DNA of 64,000 nt from Exobasidium rhododendri (GCA_026210745.1 CP110630.1:3286001-3350000); one strand, 5' to 3'. Numbered from the stretch's first letter, positions 9,377 through 23,956 are shown. The notes: a model not told the origin generated them from the sequence alone. Program-made: numbers and translations.

Positions 9377-12228
9377 TCACTTCTTCCACGCTTCGGACAC
9401 TGTGGGCGCCTTGAGCCCACTGTTTGCGAGTCTTCCCGTCTGCAGAGTACTACTGACGCCGTTCTGGAAGGGGTTCTTGGACTTTGTCTTTGTGGTCGTT
9501 TGTTTGTTCAACTGTCCAGAAACTCCTTCGGCCGTCTTTGGATGCTTGGACTTTTGCGTGGAGTTTACTGCAATAGAAGTCGTCTTGGTCGATGTCGGTG
9601 TATTGGCGAGTAGGTGCGGGTACTTGCTTTGAGCAGAAGCAGAACCTGGGCGAATGCTACTAGACGCAGTAGGTCGAAGTGGACTGACACTCGCCCTGGA
9701 GGCATTCGTTGATGGCTTCCTCGACACTTGACCTTGATGGATGGCACTTTGAGCAATAGCACTCAATCGATTGAATCGACTGGGCGTCCCACTACCGTCA
9801 TCTTGAGAAGACGTCGTGGGTAGCCGTACTCCCGGTCCCTCGATTCCCATTCTTGCATTGTAACGATCGATCTCGACTTGCTTCAGTCCATCACGACTCC
9901 ACGTCGCACTGGAACTTCTTGGCCTTGCCCTCTTGGCTCGTGCTTGATCTGTTTCCGGCGGTAGGATGTCGTCGATTGGTACGACGCCATGAGGGATTCC
10001 AAAGATGGCATCAGCGTCGATTGTGGCCTGTTCCTCCAATGCCTTGGCTAGCCCTTCTTTCGTCTCCCACGCTTTGTGTTGCTGTCTTCTCTTTACTGTT
10101 TCCTCGTCGTCGCTGTCACTGTATGCGCTGTCTGGCTCTTCCAATTCAATATCTGCTGTACTCGGGAGCGGCTGTTGTTGCGTTGATGTCGACGTCGATG
10201 ACGATGGCACGGCTTGCGATGGAATTTTGGCTCGTAAAGTGGACGTGATCACCAGTGCTGCTTGTTGTTGCTGTTGTTGCGCTTTCTGGAACGGATTATT
10301 GTTGGCCATAGCTGGAGCAGCAGACACCTGCTGCAATTGCTGCTTGACCACTTTCACGTTCTTGCTCTGAGAGGTCACTTTGATCGAGGTGGGCGCCACG
10401 ACCTTGACAGATGCGGCAGCAGTCTTGACAAGAGGGATAGCGGGAGCAGCGACAGGAGCAGTGGCTTTGATCGGAATCGGAACAGAGATCTTGGCAGGAG
10501 CTGCCTTGACTGGCAGTGCTTGTTTGACAGTAGGAGGAGGAGGAGGAGCAGATGTTGCTGCTACCATCACCTTGGGAACGGTTGCTACGATAGCCGCCTT
10601 GAAAGAGGCTGCCTTTGCGGGTGATTTTGGACGACTGATCAACCCAAGCTGGCTAGATATCGGTTGTCTTGAAGGGCTGCTGTTGTGCTGGACAGGTCGT
10701 GGAGGGCTTTGGCTGTGGATCTTTGGTGGTGAAGGACGAGGAATGCTGGACGCAGGACGAGGAGCAGGCGAAAAGATGGCTCGAAAACGATCTATCCGCT
10801 CTCGCAGAGATGGCTTAGGCGCCGAGGTTGCTGAGCTGCTCGAAGGCGCAGGCTCAACTTCGCCTTCGCTGATGATATCCTCACTACGTAGTGACTTTCT
10901 GTCGAGGCTGGTGAATGATTCGTCGATGCTGTCTTGCGATAGACTATCGATATCTTTCGTCCCTTCAGTGCTTTCCGCGGCGATAGGAGAGATACTTCTA
11001 GCTACGTCCACTACCTTCACATCTTCCACTTCCCTCACTTCTTCCTTTCTGATCTCTATGCTTACATTTTCGTCCACCATATCTTTCACATTGAGTTGAA
11101 GATCTTCTGCTATCACTCTCGAGACTTCCTCCTCGTCTTTTTCCATCTCAATCATGGAGATCTCTTTCTCCTCTTCCTTTTCCCCCCCTTTCCCTTCATT
11201 ATCTTTGTCCTCACCCAAATCCTCCATCATCTTCTCTTCTTCCGTATTCAGTACAAATTCCTTTAGTGCAGCAATCTCCTCTTCTTCGTTTGTGTCATCT
11301 ATGACGATGATCTCTGTGACGTCTTTTGCAGGCCCCACCATCTTCGGCACCACTGAGCTGCTTCCATTGGCCTCGCTTACGAGCGTCTTTGGTATATCTT
11401 GGATGGCCTCTTCGGCATTCTTTCGCTCCTGAAGAACCTCATCGTCCTTCTTTCGTTTTCTTTCTGTCTCTTCTCGGCTTTCTTGACTCTTTCTTTTACG
11501 ATCAGCACCCTTTTGAAGTCGATCTTCTTCGATGGTCTCTTTGCCCTGCTCGTAAGATTCTGCTGCCATTTTTGTCAGGGTGAGAGTCTTTGCCTCCGCT
11601 GCAACAGATTTTATCGCTTTGACAGGTGAGTTTATAGGAGTAGACGACTTGCTCTGGATGCTTGATCCGGCGATAGGGGCGTCGATGTCTGGGACAAATA
11701 CGCTTGACGGCCGCTCGTACTTCTTTATCTGGGATATAGACGCCTCAGGCTCCTTTTGTGGAGAAGGTGCAGATGGAGATGGACTGGAAGTACGAGAAGC
11801 TAGAACAGGTTTGGTGTACATCATTTTAGGCGGAGTCGATGCTTTGGGCATGCGAGACTTTTTGAATGGTGATGTCTTCTTCGATGAAGTGGTCTTCTTT
11901 GCTTGCTTCTGCTTATCCTTCTTAGGAGATCGCAGGATATTGACGTTCATCTCAGCCTCAGACACAGCATTAGAGCTGTGAGATCACATGAAAGACGTGT
12001 CTGAGTGAAGTAAAACGATTACCGGTGACGACGACTAATGACGACTCACATGTGATCCTGGTACGTATCCCTTGCATGCTGTATTATCGATTCGACCCAA
12101 TTGATCCCTGTTTGGTTCATGACACTTTCGAGTGATGTCAACTTGCACCTTGCTCGCTGATCGTTGACCATCTTCAGAAGCCTTTGCTGTCCCTCTGCGT
12201 TTGCGCTGGTGCTGCATTGCGAGGCCAT
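9377..12228 (-). CDS. SLI15: INCENP/Sli15, chromosomal passenger complex scaffold
   Basis: Scaffold that binds and activates Aurora B/Ipl1 at centromeres and the spindle midzone. Two exons, 12228-12050 and 11975-9377, 925 aa. Exon 1 (MASQCSTSANAEGQQRLL ... INWVESIIQHARDTYQDH) looks like the short helical N-terminus that INCENP uses to bind survivin/borealin. The middle is Lys/Glu/Ser/Ala-rich and low complexity, with a KR/E-rich helical stretch near 140-190. At about 695-750 lies an IN-box-like segment (AWETKEGLAKALEEQ, then DADAIFGIPHGVVPIDDIL), followed by PRSSSATW, equivalent to the TSS motif phosphorylated by Aurora B. Unusually, about 165 residues follow this motif. Divergent from VAM7 (276 bp between starts). 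Confidence 0.8.
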
Positions 12229-12504
12229 GGTGGGCCGCTGCTTTCCGAGGGATGTATGCAAGAGCAAAAGATTACTACTACTCAGATGACCCACCCTACT
12301 ATACCTGCTCGGTGTGTTTCAAATGCGCGCCCAGAAACCTCGACGCGCACGTCCCACGTGAACAACAACATTTGGTGCTGCAAAGACAGATTTGGGATGC
12401 CAAGCCATAACATAACGCTGCTTCTCGCCTTTGCAGGTATTCGGAGTCGCAACGAATTCGAAGGGGAAGGCGATCATCAGCACGAGCAGTACACTGAGCG
12501 GACG

Positions 12505-13338
12505 ATGTCTGCGAGCGCTCCACTACAGTCGGTGACTATCACAAGAGTCGAAAGTCGAGCCTTGCCTACACCTCATACCGTCTACGCGCTACTGGTCGTC
12601 TTACCGGTACGTTCGTGGACAGTGTTTCGCCGCTACTCTGAATTCTACTCCCTTCATCAAGCTCTCTCCGAGGGGACTGATGGTCTTAGCCAACCCCCAG
12701 CACCATTTCCACCCAAGCATACGGCACGTCGTACTCTCAAGACCATCACTGGCCTAGGTGGACTATTACCCCAGGGAGAAAGCGCAAAAGAAGCAGACGA
12801 ACTTCAGGCACGAGAGAGGAAAGACGGCCTCGAGAGATTTCTGAGGGCAATCGTAGCAAGCACAGACAGTAGTTGGAGAGAAAGTGAAGCTTTCAAAGAC
12901 TTTATCGAGCTGCCAAAGAGTCAAACTGTAGCCTCAACATCTCGGTCGTCTACTTCTCCTACCGCAAGTCGATACGTTCCTGGTAGCTACTCTTCTCCTC
13001 AACATGAGAGACAAAATGCTCGAGCAGATCAAACCAATACGGTCGGAGGTCTGACCACCAGAACGCTGGGAAAGAAGTTGCCAGCCAAAGAGACAGAGGC
13101 GACCAAGTCGTTGGACGAGACTGGCCTGATTGCTTCTCAGCAAGCTCAGATGGATGCGCAAGACTCGCAACTAGAAGACTTGGCATCTGTGCTCCGAAGG
13201 CAGAAAGCTATGGGCTTAGCCATCAATCACGAGCTACTGGAACAGACTGAACTGCTTGATCATCTTGATCAAGAGGTCGAGCATACACACAATAAAATGA
13301 CTGGTGCCGAGAAACAGCTGAAGAGATTGGGTGGCTAA
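12505..13338 (+). CDS. VAM7: Vacuolar Qc-SNARE Vam7 (PX domain)
   Basis: Soluble Qc-SNARE for homotypic vacuole fusion, anchored by its PX domain binding PI3P. Single exon, 277 aa (yeast Vam7 is 316). The PX domain spans about residues 8-136, with the basic FRRYSEFYSLH motif that binds the phosphoinositide. A Ser/Thr/Lys-rich linker follows. The C-terminal 65 residues form the SNARE helix, with the zero-layer Gln in HELLEQTELLDHLDQEV and a terminus ending in LKRLGG. There is no membrane anchor, as expected for Vam7. The open frame extends upstream to 12184, but the ATG at 12505 starts just before the PX domain and clears the shared promoter with INCENP. Confidence 0.88.
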   Translation: MSASAPLQSVTITRVESRALPTPHTVYALLVVLPVRSWTVFRRYSEFYSLHQALSEGTDGLSQPPAPFPPKHTARRTLKTITGLGGLLPQGESAKEADELQARERKDGLERFLRAIVASTDSSWRESEAFKDFIELPKSQTVASTSRSSTSPTASRYVPGSYSSPQHERQNARADQTNTVGGLTTRTLGKKLPAKETEATKSLDETGLIASQQAQMDAQDSQLEDLASVLRRQKAMGLAINHELLEQTELLDHLDQEVEHTHNKMTGAEKQLKRLGG

Positions 13339-15375
13339 TAGGGCAGCCGGGAGGTTTCCTGTAGCAATTTCGGAACGCGGCGGTAAGTTTGTTAGTCAAG
13401 AATATACTACATACGTTCTTTCTTGAATAGCATCACAGCGTTCTCCACGCTCTCAGACTGGTGGACCAGGCTTACCGATGTGGGTCTTGGGTGTCTCAGG
13501 CTGGAAGAATAGTCGCTCCTTGGCAAACATGTGCCTAAGGCAATTTCGGAAGTTTCCAGAGTCATCACGGAGAATTTCAGGACCTCCATCCTCTGCTGTC
13601 GTTGAAAGTCGGCAGAGTCCATCAACAGTGCGCAAAGCTCCAAACTGTTAGTCCGCTGGCAGAAGAGGTGCAAGCGTATTTGTTGTCGACTGAGAGGATA
13701 AGGAAGCCAAGGTAGCACCTCGATGAAGATTGAAGGCACGGATCCTCTCCTTACTGTTGAGAACTTTTAGTACAGAAAGTGGAAGGGACGGCAACGAGGC
13801 ATCAAGGCTGTGCGTCTATTTGGATGTGAAAAACGAAATAGATACTCTTTCCAGGCGGCACCGTAGTCTGAGATTGAGGTTTCACCCAATTAAAGCCCTG
13901 TCACAGGACGACAGTCGGACTCGCGGCAACGAGCTGTCTTGACACGAGTTCAACATCCCTCAGCTCCTGCGCCTATAGTGCCTTCAAGCACCGGATCAGC
14001 TTCGAGTGGGGTGATTTGCCATGTTCTTGCTCCTGCTGCCACACGGTCGGTTCCAGGTCTCCAGCACCTTTCGCAGACCGTCCGACTGGAAGCACACCAA
14101 ACAGTAACTTTTACAGGCTTGCAAAGGGACACTAGACACAATTGTAAGCAAAAGTTCCGAATTCGTTCAACACTTGTGTAATTGAAATGTGAAAAGTCGC
14201 AGCGGTGGTACGAAGGGGACTGTGCGCGATCCTCAATGTAACGGGAATGCTATCAGGTCACTGATCCAACTGTCTCGGCGGTCTAAGGGTCTTGGTTGCT
14301 TTTCCCCCCGATATGCACGGCACACATCGAAAGCCTAGATTGCACTACTTCTCGACAGGAAGGAGAGCAAAGGTCTGTGTCGCACTTAGCCAGAAAACAC
14401 GACGAAAGGAGGCCCCGAACCGACTGAAAGAAGAGGTAGTGGTAAAGTGAGGAAAACTTAAATATAGATAGATAGAAGAACCAAATAAGTTCCGTTCCCA
14501 ACGAGCCATCTTTACGTTCCCCAATCTAGCTTGTCAAAATACCAGATTCGTAAGAAGAGCAGCATTACAATTTTTTTTTCCGCATTAGCTCTCAGATACC
14601 TCTTCCGAGCACATATCTTTGTTGATCAGCTTTGCGTCACGGTTTGAAGACAAGAGGAGGAGGTCCGACACGAAGACCTACTTTGAGATTCCTTACTCGA
14701 CACATAAGCCCAATCGTTCTATTTTCTATCTTATTTTTTCTCTTGTTTCTCGCCCTCCCCTCCCCCCTCCCTTTGTTCTGGCGAAATTTAGCAATAGTGA
14801 TAGTGATTTAGAATAATAGAATTTATGGAAGGTGTACGCTTGTAAATAAAGAAAAAGAATAATCTCGAAATCGGGACTATCCATACCCCAGTCAAGGAGA
14901 ATAAAAAACCAGTGAGAGAGGAGAGGAAAAGCGAGAAAGAAAAGTCGTCCAAGGAGAGATATTCGTACGAATTTCATTCTGAGATAGAGTGATAATCATT
15001 GTTACAAGTGAGATAGTATTGCAGGTCTTTGCACCAGGGTGGTCAGACTCCCTCGGGAAGATATAAGGAGGAGGTATTGCTCTCTCCGTCAGAGGATCCC
15101 AACTCAGATATATTCCCACTCCTCCTCACAACTTTGCCAATACTCGTCGTGCTCGGTCTTTGTCCCCTACCCCCTGATCTTCCCCCATATCTTACCTTAC
15201 TCGACTGTCTTCCTCTTTGATAGCGCAAGACGTCTTCACGAGGTAGTAAGGTGCCCTACACATTCTAATTCTCACGCCTGATCGCCCATCACACCTCCAA
15301 TCTACGTCGAGACCCCTCTCTGCACCAATCATCCACTCTGTCATCTACCTCACACCCTCTTTCACCTCAAACACT
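13339..15375. other. 2.0-kb region without a confident gene
   Basis: Between VAM7 and the C2H2 gene. A minus-strand exon-like stretch at 13644-13453 (63 codons after a ctaacag acceptor, ending GKPGPPV and a stop) could be the last exon of a small gene. I could not build convincing upstream exons or recognise the product. From about 14500 the sequence becomes AT- and pyrimidine-rich, with T runs, as expected for the promoter of the downstream C2H2 gene. No tRNA or snRNA was recognised. Confidence 0.4.
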
Positions 15376-17500
<2,125 letters not shown>

Positions 17501-17960
17501 GCCGTCGTGACCGCGATGTCCACCGTCCCACTACACAATCGGGACCGATCAAATTACGATACTCGCCTGTCCAGCAACACCTCAAATGATCATACTCTCC
17601 ATACATAATCATCTACACATCACCATACCGCGTCACCGAAACATGCTGCTGTACTCTTAGAGCTGCCCCTTTCATCTTCATCTTCTATCTCACTACCACG
17701 ACAAAATTGCCTCTAATATCTCTTTAATTCGCTGCTGGAATCCCTCTCCTCCATATTGTGCTCTCGATGCCCTATTTGCTCAGTTGGATGTGGCGCGCCC
17801 TCTCTATAATCTTGGACATGTCCCTACGATCGCCACAAAGTAAAAATGAAATCTGCACAGTTGCCCACATGACTGCCAAGGTTTGAGATTGCGGTATGCT
17901 CAATTGACTTTTATTCTCGCTCATTACTGATACAATGCTTGTTGACTTTTCCAGACCTTT
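17501..17960. other. Convergent intergenic region
   Basis: 460 bp between the C2H2 factor stop and the STRAP stop, holding both 3' UTRs. I see no gene or RNA in it. Confidence 0.5.
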
Positions 17961-19260
17961 TCACACCCAGAGTCCGTACTTTCTTCCCGGCCAAGTCTGC
18001 CACAGTCGAATGGTACCGTCTTCACTTCCGCTTGCGACCATCTCTCCGTCGGGCGAGTAGCTTACCACATGGGCAGAACCATGATGACCTTTATGCAGCT
18101 CTCTTTCTTGACCACTTTCAAAGTCATAAATCCGTACCCATCCATCGTTGGTCGCTCCGGACACGAATCGATCGGCCAGTGTTGGATGGAGGGAAGCACA
18201 AGAGGGAGCTTGCGCTAAGGTGTGCTCTTTGCGCAGCTCTCGTCTGAGGGGTTGGCGCACACAGAGAGTAGAAGAAAAGATATAGTAAGAAGAAACGTCA
18301 CTTCTTTCCTTCTTGAGCCTTTCACTCTCTCGGCATGCAAAGCACAAGCTCACCCATGAAGATCGATGAAATACACCTTCTTGCCAGAAGTCACTGTAAG
18401 AAGTTCGCCAAGACTGCCTGAAGATCTTTCCATTGACGTGATCGGGTCTTCGAATTGAAGCTCACTGGACTTGCTCATAGATCGAAGGTCCCACCATCTT
18501 TGGTACGGAGGGGTCAACATGCTGCTTTTCTGTTCCGCCAAGTTCTCTTCAAGTCTGCACTCACTTGATGATCCTATCTTCGCCGGCACTGATTACTGCT
18601 CCTTCCCCCTCTCCTCTCTGCCATACGACGCTCTTGATGTTGCCATCGTGAGCAAGTCCACTCGCTAGTGTTTTATCACCCAAATAGCTTGCCTCTTCGT
18701 CTGGTCTCGACAGGTCAAACAATCTTAATTTCTTCTCGTGCCCTCCTGTAAGAACTTGTTTCCCCCTAGAGTCGATTGCTACAGCTCGCACAATGTGATT
18801 ATGTGGGAATGTATGTAGGCAAGTACCGCTGTAGGTATCCCAAACCTTGCTAACGAATTGAATCGTGCCCGTCAGCTTCTAAAGTAAATCGCAGCCTCAC
18901 CTCTCTCTCAGCCAGAACTTACGCAGAAAAGTCGGCACTACCAGTGACTGCTCTCGCTGCATCCCCTCCTGATAGCTTACCGCTCCAGACAGCCCCTTTA
19001 TGTCCCAGAAAAGTGCCGATCCAGTCACCTAGCCAGTCTCTCAGCCTGGTTTCATAGTGAAAGTCATGCCAGGCGTCAGCTCGTGTTTTATCTCCGGTCT
19101 ACCTTGAACATGATACGCACATAGGGTTGCCGTCTTTGCAGCTTGACAACAGCGTGTAAGTTCCGTCATCTTGCTGCTCGGAAAATTCTAAATGTACAAC
19201 AGGACGAGTGTGACCAGAGCAGGTGAGTGGAACAGCGCGAGTTGGTGCAGGTGAAGACAT
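17961..19260 (-). CDS. STRAP/UNRIP-type WD40-repeat protein
   Basis: Seven-bladed WD40 protein of the serine-threonine kinase receptor-associated protein family, in animals a partner of the SMN complex, which assembles snRNPs. Five exons on the minus strand: 19260-19121, 19045-18923, 18849-18565, 18497-18354 and 18243-17961, encoding 324 aa. It follows human STRAP blade by blade: [17 protein letters not shown] at the start, [21 protein letters not shown] and LGHKGAVW, then [58 protein letters not shown] and [21 protein letters not shown]. The acidic tail of the human protein is absent: the chain stops at KYGLWV. Phases agree at all four introns. Confidence 0.9.
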
Positions 19261-19925
19261 GAAAGAGCAGAAGCCAATCGTGAGGAATCGACAAGAACTT
19301 CTTGGCTGCACAGAGTATCAAAGAGAGTGGACGAGAGAGGTAGGCCGAGGTTGGTGTGCTCGAGGGGCTGAGGACGAAAGCTGAGACAAGATCTTGTTCT
19401 AGTGCTGTGATAGTGGTCTTTACCGAAGCAGTGTTGTATCAGATGAGATACTTCGGTCAGAATGTATATCGTGTGAGGGCGTAATATGAAAGGGTTGGGA
19501 GTCTAACACCCCGTCCGCCTAGTGTAGGAGACCGAGCAAGTGTACAACGACGAAGGAAATCTGATGAGAACTGAAAAGAGTCGTAATTGGAAAAGCGTTT
19601 GCGAGGGGAAGATGAACGAAGAGTCGTGGAGGCGGAAAGATAAGGTGAGAACAAGACGAGAGGAGAGAAGATGACGGTCCTTTTTGGCTTTGAGAAGGTG
19701 GTGGGGGACAAAGAAAAGGAGGCGAAAGGAACGGAGAGAATGGAAAGAGGAAGAGAAGGAGAGAAGAGACGATCTCGAGCGTGTTGGAAAAACGCGCGTC
19801 TATTGAGGTTTTTCCTCTAAAGTATTCAAAGTCATTTCACAAGGGGTTGGGGTCGAAGACTGGAGAGAAAAAAACGCCATCGTCGAATTGTGCATCAACC
19901 TCCGGACCTCAGCTCTTTGGGGCCA
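19261..19925. other. Shared upstream region of STRAP and APA2-like genes
   Basis: 665 bp between divergent start codons. It is purine-rich on the plus strand (many GA/AAG tracts at 19600-19790), so pyrimidine-rich on the side facing STRAP. No gene is supported; the minus open frame 19457-19711 has a simple-sequence look. Confidence 0.45.
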
Positions 19926-21323
19926 ATGACCACTTCGACTACAGCTGTGCCCTCGCTTGCCTCTCTGACATCACTGCTGGAGAATGTCGTTCGCCGGTAT
20001 GAGAGTGCGCTCGAGGCTCGATCAGTCAACTTCTATCCTTCTCAGTTGACGATCGCGCCTCAAAAAATCGCAGGATCTTCCAAATCGTCTATCCTTCCAT
20101 GGACGGTCCGGTGCGTACCAGCATTGCTTGACAAAGCCAAGGAAAAGTCCACAAAGGACGATCAACAAGAAGCTCAAAAGGAGGAAAGCAGCAATCAACA
20201 AAAAAACATCGATGTTTTTGCGCCACCCTATCATTCTGATCTGCTCGTAGAAGAGCTACCGCAACATACTGTCTTGGTAAGGAGAATTGGCAGATCGAGT
20301 ACCTCTATGAGATCCTGCATGTTCTGATAGAGTTGCGCAATTTCCTCTCTCCGGCTTAGCTCAACAAATATTGTGTCGTCCCACGACACTTTCTGCTCGT
20401 CACTAAAGGTGGGTGTGTCGCAAAGAAAGAAGAGCGTGGTGGTCTCGCATCCTAATTTCTCGAATATCCTTAGAATTTCAGCCACAAACTTCACCGCCCT
20501 CGCCCGACTCTCTTGCTATAGCATATCGAATCCTACATGCACACCAGTGCAAATCGATGCAAGCATCGTCAGAGGTAGGGCAAAGTAAGGAACTACTAGC
20601 CTTCTACAACTGTGGAAAAGTTAGCGGTGCCTCTCAACCTCATCAGCACATTCAATTTGCCGAGTTGGGTGGGGAGGACACGGTCAAAGTCAGTGGTAGT
20701 AATACCACGTCTCCTCAGTGTGCCATTCCAATCGAGAGTTTACTGGAATGTATCGCCAAGGATGGCAGTGAAGAAGGTAAGTCTTTCGACTGACGACCTC
20801 GGCGTGAGACCTTGCATTGATTGTGAACTGCCGCTGAAACTGGTTGGCAGAGCATGTACATGCCCTCCCCTTGCCCTACCAACACTTTGTCTGTCTCTTA
20901 AGTAGAGCGCCCATCGATGACGATGCCCGTCTCAGCGACTATCTGGGCATGAAGCTTCTTTCGCTTCTCGATGCCCTCTTCAAGGCAAGGATAAGTGCCG
21001 AGATGTTGGGTGGAGTTTCGAAAGATGCACCGAAGCGACGCTCTTCCCCGAGCTGGAACTTACTCATGACTACTAGAGCTATACATCTTATTCCCCGACA
21101 AGAAGAGAATTTCGACGGCCTGAAAGGACTGGTGAAAGGGGAAGATGGTGTAGATTCAATGGGCGTTCTGAGCATCAACGCGCTGGGATATGCTGGTCAC
21201 CTCCTGGTCAAGTCGCAAGGCGAGTCTGAAGCTCTACATAGTTATCCTGGAGGCTTCGCCGAGATTTTGCGATACACAGGCGTCGCACCCGTCGAAGATG
21301 TAACTACTTCTGCTATCTCCTAA
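19926..21323 (+). CDS. APA2: Diadenosine tetraphosphate phosphorylase (Apa1/Apa2 family)
   Basis: Cleaves Ap4A with phosphate to ADP and ATP, keeping dinucleoside polyphosphates low. Four exons, 19926-20276, 20360-20408, 20474-20776 and 20851-21323, give 391 aa. The HIT-like catalytic signature is PHQHIQF at about residue 190, preceded by FYNCGKVSGASQ. The N-terminal signature LNKYCVVPRHFLLVTKEFQPQ straddles two introns. The C-terminal part carries the ATP-adenylyltransferase C domain (SWNLLMTTRAIHLIPRQ ... SINALGYAGHLLVKS). It is about 70 residues longer than yeast Apa1 because of a charged insert (KAKEKSTKDDQQ) and a linker after the HIT motif. Yeast has two paralogs; the sequence alone does not tell which one it corresponds to. 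Convergent with the GH2 gene (84 bp). Confidence 0.9.
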
Positions 21324-21407
21324 TCGATGCAGCAGGATCCACAGGGAAGATCGTATCGCCAGAGCATCAACAAAATAAAAACGTGCACGACTGGGGAGCC
21401 CTCTCCT

Positions 21408-23567
21408 TCAATACGTGGGCCTTCTGCCGAAAGCAGCTCTCAACTTTTCAGCAGGTATCTTGAATTGGCGGTCTTGCGTGAGGATACCGTTGACTTCTTG
21501 CTGCAAAGGAAGACGAGAGAGAAGGAGGGCAGATGAGTAAAACGTGTCTGTGAACGCAAAGATGAGCTCTGCACCAGGAGACGTACCTCGGTATCGGTTG
21601 TCTGGGTGTAACAGAATCCCTGACAGATGCCTCCATCAATCACGCCATCGACCAATGTCTGAATGCGATGCATCAAATTTTCCTCGTCACCCGCCTCTGC
21701 ATACCCCCAGTGACCTTCCTTGTCCATGCCGTCCTTTGACTTGAGGGAAAAGCCACCCATTTCAGTGAGAATGATGGGCTGTCCTTTGTACTCGTCTCCC
21801 GGTAAGATGACATCTCTCCCAGCTTTTGGCATCAGGATCCTTTCTACGTTCGCTACCGTGCCTTTGACGGCATCCGGGTCGCCGTAGTCATGGAAACCGA
21901 CGATATCAGTCGGATCACCTTGCTCCCAGCCATCGTTTGTGATAACAGGCCGAGAAGGATCTATTGTTTTTGTCAAGTAATAGAGCGATCGAAGAAAATC
22001 TCTCTGGGTCTTCGAAGTCGCCAGCTTGGGCACACCCCAAGACTCATTGATGGGCGTCCAGGCGATGACGGACGGGTGATTGATGTTTCGTATCACTGCT
22101 TCGGTCCATTCTGATTGAAATCGAATCAGACTACTCTGGCTGAAATCGTAAGCATTGGCCATTTCGCTCCAGACCAAATACCCTAATCTGTCTGCATGAT
22201 AGAGAAATCTCGGATCTTCCACTTTCTGGTGCTTTCTGCACCCATTCAGACCTGCTTCCTTCATCAGGATGATGTCGCGTTGTAATGCTTCATCGCTGGG
22301 GGCGGTGAGACCGGCTTGCGGCCAGTAGCCTTGATCCAGAGAGAGTGCTTGAAAGAGCCGCTCATTGTTGAGGTATATCTTCCCGTTGGCAATGTGTATC
22401 TTTCGCATACCCGTGTAGGTATCGACTCGATCAAGTACCTCTCCTTGTTGCGAAGACATGCTAAGCCGCAGAGTGTATAGTGTGGGATGATCAGGGCTCC
22501 ACAAGGCTAGTCCTTCATGCCATGCATCCCTCTTTACCTTTGAAAGTATAGACGCTGGCCTCTCCAGACCATTCACCAGAACGCTCAGATAGACCGCAGC
22601 CTGTGCAGTATCGTTGGAGATCAAGGAGCTAGAAGATGCAATAAAGACACCATCAATGGCTACGTCGACCGTCATTCGAGCACCTTGAAGCTTTTCCGCT
22701 GTTGTACTTCCGACATTAAGCAGATCAGCTACCACCGATATTGTACCAAGATCGACATTTGTGGCTACCGTCGCTCGGTTGATGCGACTGTAGGGTACGT
22801 GCTCCATCCAAACTGTCTGCCAGATCCCCGTCGTCGGATGGTACCAGATCCCTTCGATTTTAGTCTGCCAGTATTGCTTTCCTCTCGGTTGTGTGACGTC
22901 GTTTGGTGGGTCACTTGCCCTCACCACGATCGAGACGTCCTCTTCATCAGTAGAGCGCAAGATGTGGGTGATGTCTACATGGAAAGGTACGTGTCCACCA
23001 GTGTGTTGCGTGACCTGATAGACAGACAGGGCTGGATATCACTAGCGAGCTTCATGCCGTACAGATCTTCCTGTTGCTCACCTGGTGCGAATCAACCCAG
23101 ACAGTTGCATGGTAGTCAACTGCTCCAAAGTGGAGCAAGACTCTCTCGTCTGTTTTCAGACTGGCGGGCACTTTCACAGAACGACCATACCAGACTGCGA
23201 TGTTGCCCGTCAGCGATGCGCTCGGGAGGCACCACACTCTTCTCTACTCACCGACCTCGTGCGGCTGTCGGTCATACACACCGGACAGCTCAGTCTGATG
23301 AGCAAATGGGACGACGATTGTGCCTTTATGTAGGAGAACGAAGTGAGAAGACTGTAACAAAAACAGCCCTTCCGTGCTTCGTCCACACTCACGATCGAAA
23401 GGCTGCTGCTTGCTGACTCCCTCCCTCCATTTCCACCAGCCTTCTAGCATGCCAATATCCTGATCATCAAAAGCAAAATGCCACCTTCCATTCAGGTTCT
23501 CCCATTTCTCGTCAGGTCGCTTCCAGTCTGGTCGGGGATGCTCAGGTCGAACAGATTCTTCGCTCAT
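21408..23567 (-). CDS. Glycoside hydrolase family 2 (beta-galactosidase/glucuronidase-like)
   Basis: Retaining exo-glycosidase of GH2; the sugar specificity cannot be read from sequence. Five exons: 23567-23393, 23323-23252, 23194-23082, 23014-21587 and 21500-21408, encoding 626 aa. The order is a sugar-binding jelly roll (WENLNGRWHFAFDD, TIVVPFAHQTELSGV, FGAVDYHATVWVDS, GHVPFHVDI), an Ig-like domain, then the TIM barrel. The acid/base Glu is in NHPSVIAWTPINESWG (about residue 443) and the nucleophile Glu in PIILTEMGG (about 537). The C-terminus GFCYTQTTDTEQEVNGIL is a usual GH2 ending. There is no signal peptide, so the enzyme is probably intracellular. It lies downstream of URC4 on the same strand, 389 bp away, with no obvious functional link. 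Confidence 0.9.
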
Positions 23568-23956
23568 GTTGTCTGGATGGAGGAGCGCGGTGTATGTCTC
23601 TTGAGCTGATCAATTGGCCCCAGGAAGTGACACATTTCGACGCTTGGGCCACACTGACGCACTGAGTATACGCCTCTCCTCTTCCTCTCCTCCACACTCG
23701 ACGAAATTTAGAGTTGCAGGCAATCGCAGCAAGCAGAACGCGGAGGAAATAGTCGTACAGATAATTTGGTACTGATGCAGGCTCATATGACAGTCACATC
23801 GCCTCAATTTGATGCTCGATAGAATTGAATAGGAGCATCAACACGATGAAGACGTACACTCGGAAGATCGCGATCCAGAACATGCTGCTCGCTCGCCTCT
23901 CCTCTTTATTAGTGCTGCGCTTAATATTCGATCGTGATACCCTCGCTCGCTGCCGA
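23568..23956. other. Intergenic region between URC4 and the GH2 gene
   Basis: 389 bp holding the URC4 3' end and GH2 promoter. Nothing else was recognised. Confidence 0.5.

Noticed and set aside
10005..11629. Several forward open frames within INCENP
   Set aside because: Antisense shadows of a low-complexity coding region (poly Ser, Ala, Leu translations).
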